Shown here one piece after another: positions 55,901 through 61,900 of a stretch of DNA of 64,000 bases (positions are counted from its first letter, which is position 1; the number at the start of each line of letters is the position of its first letter). The DNA is taken from the NCBI RefSeq assembly GCF_039555335.1, contig NC_092647.1, positions 15,920,094 to 15,984,093 of the forward strand, in the 5' to 3' direction. The notes under the pieces are model-generated. The model was not told the origin of the DNA. It was given only the letters and a program-made list of their open reading frames with translations, and did no database searches. Source of the DNA: Amphiura filiformis. Taxonomy: Eukaryota; Echinodermata; Ophiuroidea; Amphilepidida; Amphiuridae. Both the position numbers and the translations under genes were made by a program.

Positions 55901-58900
55901 CTATACGAAACTATACGCAACTTTAGTGTATACATGTTAAGGGGCCAAGTGGACTTACGGTCTTCTTGCGCTCAGGTCTTCAAATATGACTGAAACCAGA
56001 TTTTGTGCAAGTGGCCTGTCAGTGACGATATGCATTCAATACCGTCAAGCTGAGACGATAGGTATTTTCGTCTCAAACGTCAAGTAAGGGCAACCAACAC
56101 TGTACCTCAATATGTGCTCTAACGTACTGTTGCCAATGTGTGATTGTTTACTGCACACATTGTTTGAATTAGAAAAGATTTGCAATCAGCTACTGTTGAT
56201 AATTTGTCTACATATCTATGAAAGTTGAATCTTTTTACATCACAATACTTTAAAGTTACCCAAACTTCTATTTCAGAATGCACATTTCTTGAAAACTTTT
56301 ATACTCTGCTTTTGTTTGCAGACTTTAAGAAAGTATGACTACCATTCTCATTGGATTGGGCTAAGGACATATGCTGCAAATGGGAAATATTCGTAAGTAG
56401 ACAAAACTGAAACTTAATTCAAAGAAGCTAGTACCATATTCTATTTCCATGTAACTTCCTTAAATAGATAAACAGATATTTAAAAGAAAAAAGATAAATA
56501 TAGAGGAGGGAATGTGAGGGGACAGGAGATTTGAGAAGAGGAGTGGATGAATCAATCGACAACATTTGAGAGAAATAAAGTCACCAATTTACCTTGTGTA
56601 AATATGTTTTCCCTACTTTTAGACAAAAAAAGACAAATACCGAGTATTGACTCATCAGTTCTTAGAAGGATTTTAATTCTATGCATTGAATGAAATATAC
56701 AGATATTTACTTTGTCATGATAAGATGTGGGGAAGGTGATGATTTTAGTTAATTTTAAAAATATCTCCAAATTACAAATTCTGGGGCAGTCAGACCCCTT
56801 AAAACAGGTTTTTTTGTCACCTAAGGGTGATCTTACATAATGTATTTGATATCTTTACGCCCTTGTATTGTTTTAGATGGTCTGATGGAACACCTCTAGA
56901 CTACATCAACTGGTCACCAGGGGAACCAAATGATTTTAATGGAGAAGAAGAGTGTGCAGAATTCTATGTCTATAGTAAGCTATGTGTTCAATTGATGATA
57001 ACTATGACACGTCAGTCAAGTTAGTGCAGTTGGTAGGGCATCAGAGTCAGTGCGAGAGGTCCCAAGTTCAAGCCCTGGTGTGGTTGGAAATTGTTCTTGT
57101 GAAAATAATTGCACTAACTTGAAAATTCCCCTGGACAAGGAACTAGATGCTTTATTGTCTCGGTTTATACTAATACGTTACTCAGGGAGCTGATCCTGGT
57201 TGCGATGGTTATATGTGGGTAGACTAGGAGACTGGGCATGCACGTTATATTTTGGGTTAGATGTCGGGGTCTTATTTCTGGAACCAATATGGCTTTTTGG
57301 AGGTGTTGTTCATGCCTAACTATAATGAAAATTATGTACTTTTAACAGCTTAGTAAAATAGAGACTAGTAGAATCACAACACCCCTCTAATCACACTTGT
57401 ATAGTCCTAGGAAAACATTAATAATGTGAGAGTGAAAAGGAGGGGAAAAGAGTGAAAGAAAGAAACTAGAATCAAAAACATTTGGGAGAAAAAAGTTACC
57501 AACCTAGTGTAAATATTTAATTTGACTTTTGACTTTCAGCAACATCAGAACCAGGCTCATGGAATGACCTGAACTGTGGAGACAAGATTCCATTTATATG
57601 CAAGAAAGCTAATGGTAACATTGCCCCTATCACCTATCCCCCTACTCCGACTCCTGTAGGTAACTGTCCTACAGGAGCCTTCAAATTTGACAATCGTTGT
57701 TACCAGTTCTTTGGGGAGGATACAGCAGATCGTGTTGGCTGGCATGATGCAAGAACACAATGCGAGTCATTGGGAATGCAACTAGCTACTCTACATAGTC
57801 AACAAGTGCAATGTAAGTATGTTTGTTTGTTTAAGCAATTTAGAAATATGAGAATCGTAGCATTTGTTGGTTATTTCTCTGCAGCCTCTTGTGCCCTACG
57901 TAAAAGGTGCTATTAGACTAGGAGCCCAGACAATTTATTCAGCTCAGAAGAGACAAAAGGTTTGATGGTCTGATTATGTTAGTACAGGCCCAAGATTCAA
58001 TATGCCATATTGCTGCCGGGTCACAGCCTGTACGTTCAGCCTGGGGGTCACAAAATAGGGGGCCAAAAAATGCATTTATTCAGCTCAAGAGAGACATGGA
58101 CAAAACTTGTTGGATATCACTCCCAGGAGGATACTTTTCATGCCTATAGCAATGACAGCAATTTTGCCCTGTACGGGGGCCCAGACAGTAGCCCCAAAGG
58201 GCCCCGCCCATATGGTGTTATTCAGCTGAAGAGAGACAAGGATGAATCTTTTTGCATTGGAACTATTACACATTGGGGTGCACAAAAATACCAATGACAG
58301 CAACTTTTTTCCTGTACAGGGGCCCAGACAGTAGCCTCAAAGGGCCCAATGTCCCATAACTGATTTATTCAGCTGAAGAGAGACATGGATGAATCTTTTT
58401 GCATTGGAATTATTACCCATTGGGGTTTACAAAAATATCAATGACAGCAACTTTTTCCTGTACGGGGGCCTAGACAGTAGCCTCAAAGGGCCCAATGTCC
58501 CATAACTGATTTATTCAGCTGAAGAGAGGCATGCATAAATATTTTTGCATTGGAAGGAGTGCACAAAAATACCAATGACAGCAATTTTTTCCTGTACAGG
58601 GGCCCAGACAGTAGCCTCAAAGACCCCGATGCCCCATAACAGGTTATTCAGCTGAAGGAAGACATGCATAAATATTTGTGCATTGGAACTATTACACATT
58701 GGGGTGCACAAAAATACCAATGATAAAGTGAACAATAGCCCATGAGGAGTGACACATTCAAGAACTTATATAGGCACTCGATTATATAGGCACTATATAA
58801 AAGAAAACTACATGTGCCAATCATTGGTTCACAGTAGCTTAGGAACAACAAGAGTGAAGGGTAAAGCATCAGACATGTGAAATAAGATGCTTATGCACGC

Positions 58901-61900
58901 TGCTCTCAGACTACCCCATCTGGTAGGCTATTCCAAACATGAACTGAAGTGTGGATGAAGGTCTTGCCAGTAGGTATGGTTCTAGAAACTGGTACTGTGA
59001 GAGCATGGCAAGGCATGGACAGGCTTGAGCGGGTAGCCCTTCTGACTACAAATGACTTTAGTGGCTGTGCCTTCAGATCTGGTGGGAACAAGCTGGTGTG
59101 CATTTTATAGAGGACTGTTGCTGCAGTCACTTGACATTTTTGATGGAGAGATGTGATGTTCAGCTCTGTACTTGCTTGCTTCTATGATTCGAAGGTCCAA
59201 CCTCTGGATAGAGTATAGTAATCCTAGAGTGGGTGTGCTGGCCCTCATCTTAGACAGTGAGGTATATTCCATCACACGGCAAACTTTAGCCTTGTAAACA
59301 GTTGCTCTGTCTCTGACATCAAGTTTATTTGCAACTCTCCTCAGAGCGCCCAACTCCTGTCCTGCTCTGTATGAGACGTTAGAAATATGCTTTGTTCAGG
59401 TCAGCTTGCTGTCGACTGTGAGTCCCGGGATCTCCAGCTCTTCCTTCTCAGCCAGTTTGGTGGTACCAAACAGAATATATATCTTGGTTAGATTTCTCTT
59501 TCTTGATATTGCCATTGCCTTACGTTTCGATGTCTCGAAGGTCACCATCCGTCTGTCATGCTTATCTGCCCAGATCCTCATTTTCTCCAAGTCTCCGTTC
59601 AGGCTAGCAGGGTTGTCTCTAGATGTAATCTTACAAAACAAGGTGGAATCATGTACGTAGAGGTAGAATTGGGTTTCACACTCATCACCCGGTTCATCAA
59701 TGAAGACAGAACAATGGTGGGTTCAATATTGACCCCTAATGGAGGATGGCCAGATACAGACTTTGATGGAATGATATGTCAGGTAGCTACTAATCCAGAT
59801 GAGCAGCTTGCCGGATACTCCTTGCCATGAGTGCAAAGTCATGACAGACATTATTGAATGGCTTCTTTGATATCCAGGGCAGTCAGACGCAGGTCGTCCA
59901 AGTCCAGGGAGTTGGACCACTCTTGGGTCAGAATGGTAAAGATATCAGTTATATTGTGGTATGGCCTAAATCCAAACTGTCTATCTGATATCAGTTGGTT
60001 TCCAAGGAGGTACTTTTGAAGTTCTGTACAACAGCCTCCATGATCTTGCTGATGGTGCAGAGCAGAGAGATGGGGCGGTACATAGATGAATTAGACTTCG
60101 CATCTCTTGTAAATAGAGATGAAAAATGCAGTCTTCCATTGGCTTTGAAAAACTTCCTTGGAGAAGCAAAGCTCAAACAGCAGACTGAGTGGTCTTGCCA
60201 GTATTCCTGTATTCCTTCAGGACGCTTGCAATGATTTCATCAGGACCAGTAGCTTTATCTGGTTGTAGATTCCTAAGAAGCTTCCGAAAATCTTTGACCT
60301 TGAAGGCTATCTTTTCCTTTGAGCATGACTTGTGTCTTTCTTCCTTTTCTTTAAACAGTTCTCTTGTTCTTTATGCGGATGATACTACTCTCTTCAAGCC
60401 TATCTCTGCTGCTGATGACTTGGTTGATTTCCAATCCGACATTGATACCATTCATTCTTGGTTCTCCCTTAATCACCTTTCTGTCAATTCTCACAAAACA
60501 AAAGCCATGGTCATCTCCACTAAGAAGGACCCTTTTCCGGATCTCAATCTCACTCTTAACAGCCTGCCTATTGAACGTGTGTCTTCTGCAAAATTTCTTG
60601 GTGTCTGGCTGTCTGACAAGCTTTCTTGGAATCTTCACATCGATCACATATGCAAAAAGTTCGCAAAATCATCGGCTTCATTCAGAGATCTTTCCAATCA
60701 GCCCCCTTCAGCATCCGTCGTTCTTTGTACTTGGCCTTTTTTCGCCCCATTCTGGAGTATGGCTGTACTACTTGGCATCCTCTGAACATAACCCTTACCA
60801 ACCGTCTTGAGTCTACTCAAAGATTCGCCTGTCGTGTCATTCTTCAGTCTTGGAACCTCTCCCATGAGGACCTTCTCTTGGATTCCGACCTACCTCTTCT
60901 TAGTAAGCATCGTGATGTTGCCTCTCTGTGTCACTTATTTAAAATCTTTGCCAATCTTTGTTCCTCTCCCGACCCTTTCCAGCCTCATCCCAGACCCGGT
61001 CTAAGAAACTTCAATTCCCGCGCTGTTCAAGTTCCTTTCCGCCGGCTTTCATTGTCCCAGAGATCATTTTATCCGTTTCCCTCCTCCATCTGGAATTATC
61101 TCCCTGAGGCTATTGTCAATGCTTCTTCCCTCAATGCCTTCAAATTGGCCATTCAGTCCCAACTCCTCTAACCAGATCACATAATTTATTTTTTGTTTTT
61201 ACTTTATTCTGTATTGATTATAATTATGTATTTTCTAGTAATGTTTTGATTTTAATGTAAGGGCAATCCTTCAATTTATTGTGTAATCAATATTGGATCT
61301 GCCTGGCCTTGTGCCAAATGTTATAAATAAATAAATAAATAAATAAAAAGAATGCTGAAATTCACTTCAGGAGCAGATTTTCCTGTGCGGGGAAGCTAAC
61401 ATTTAGCGGCAAAGGTCTGGCAAAATGTTTCAGCTCTGACTTTTGATGTAGTGTAGACTTGACGCCCATTCTGCAGCACTGGTATATAAACTCTGATGAA
61501 CTTTCCAGACAGGGTGCTAAAATTTATGGGATATCAGGCCCTTTGAGGTTACTATACTGTCTGGGCTCCCGTACAGGGAAAAGTTGCCGGCATTTGTATT
61601 TTTGCAAACCCCAATGGGTAATAGTTTCAATTCAAAAATATCCACCCACATGTCTCTTCAGCTGAATAACAAGTTATGGGATATTGGGCCCATTGAGGCT
61701 ACTGCCTGTATTTTTGTAATCCACAATGGGTAATAGTTCCCATTCAAAAAGATTCATCCACGTGTCTCTTCAGCTGAATAATCAGTTATGGGGCATCGGG
61801 CCCTTTGAAGCTACTGTCTGGGCCCCGTACAGGAAAAAGTTGCTGTCATTGGTATTTTTGTGCAACCCAATGTGTAATAGTTCCAATGCTAAAAGATTTA

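Noticed and set aside
57010-57080. tRNA gene (Lys-like)
   Set aside because: Head resembles tRNA, but the anticodon stem is degraded and a SINE-like core follows.
59396-61171. Host gene for a reverse-transcriptase-like protein
   Set aside because: Truncated, frameshifted LINE fragments on opposite strands.
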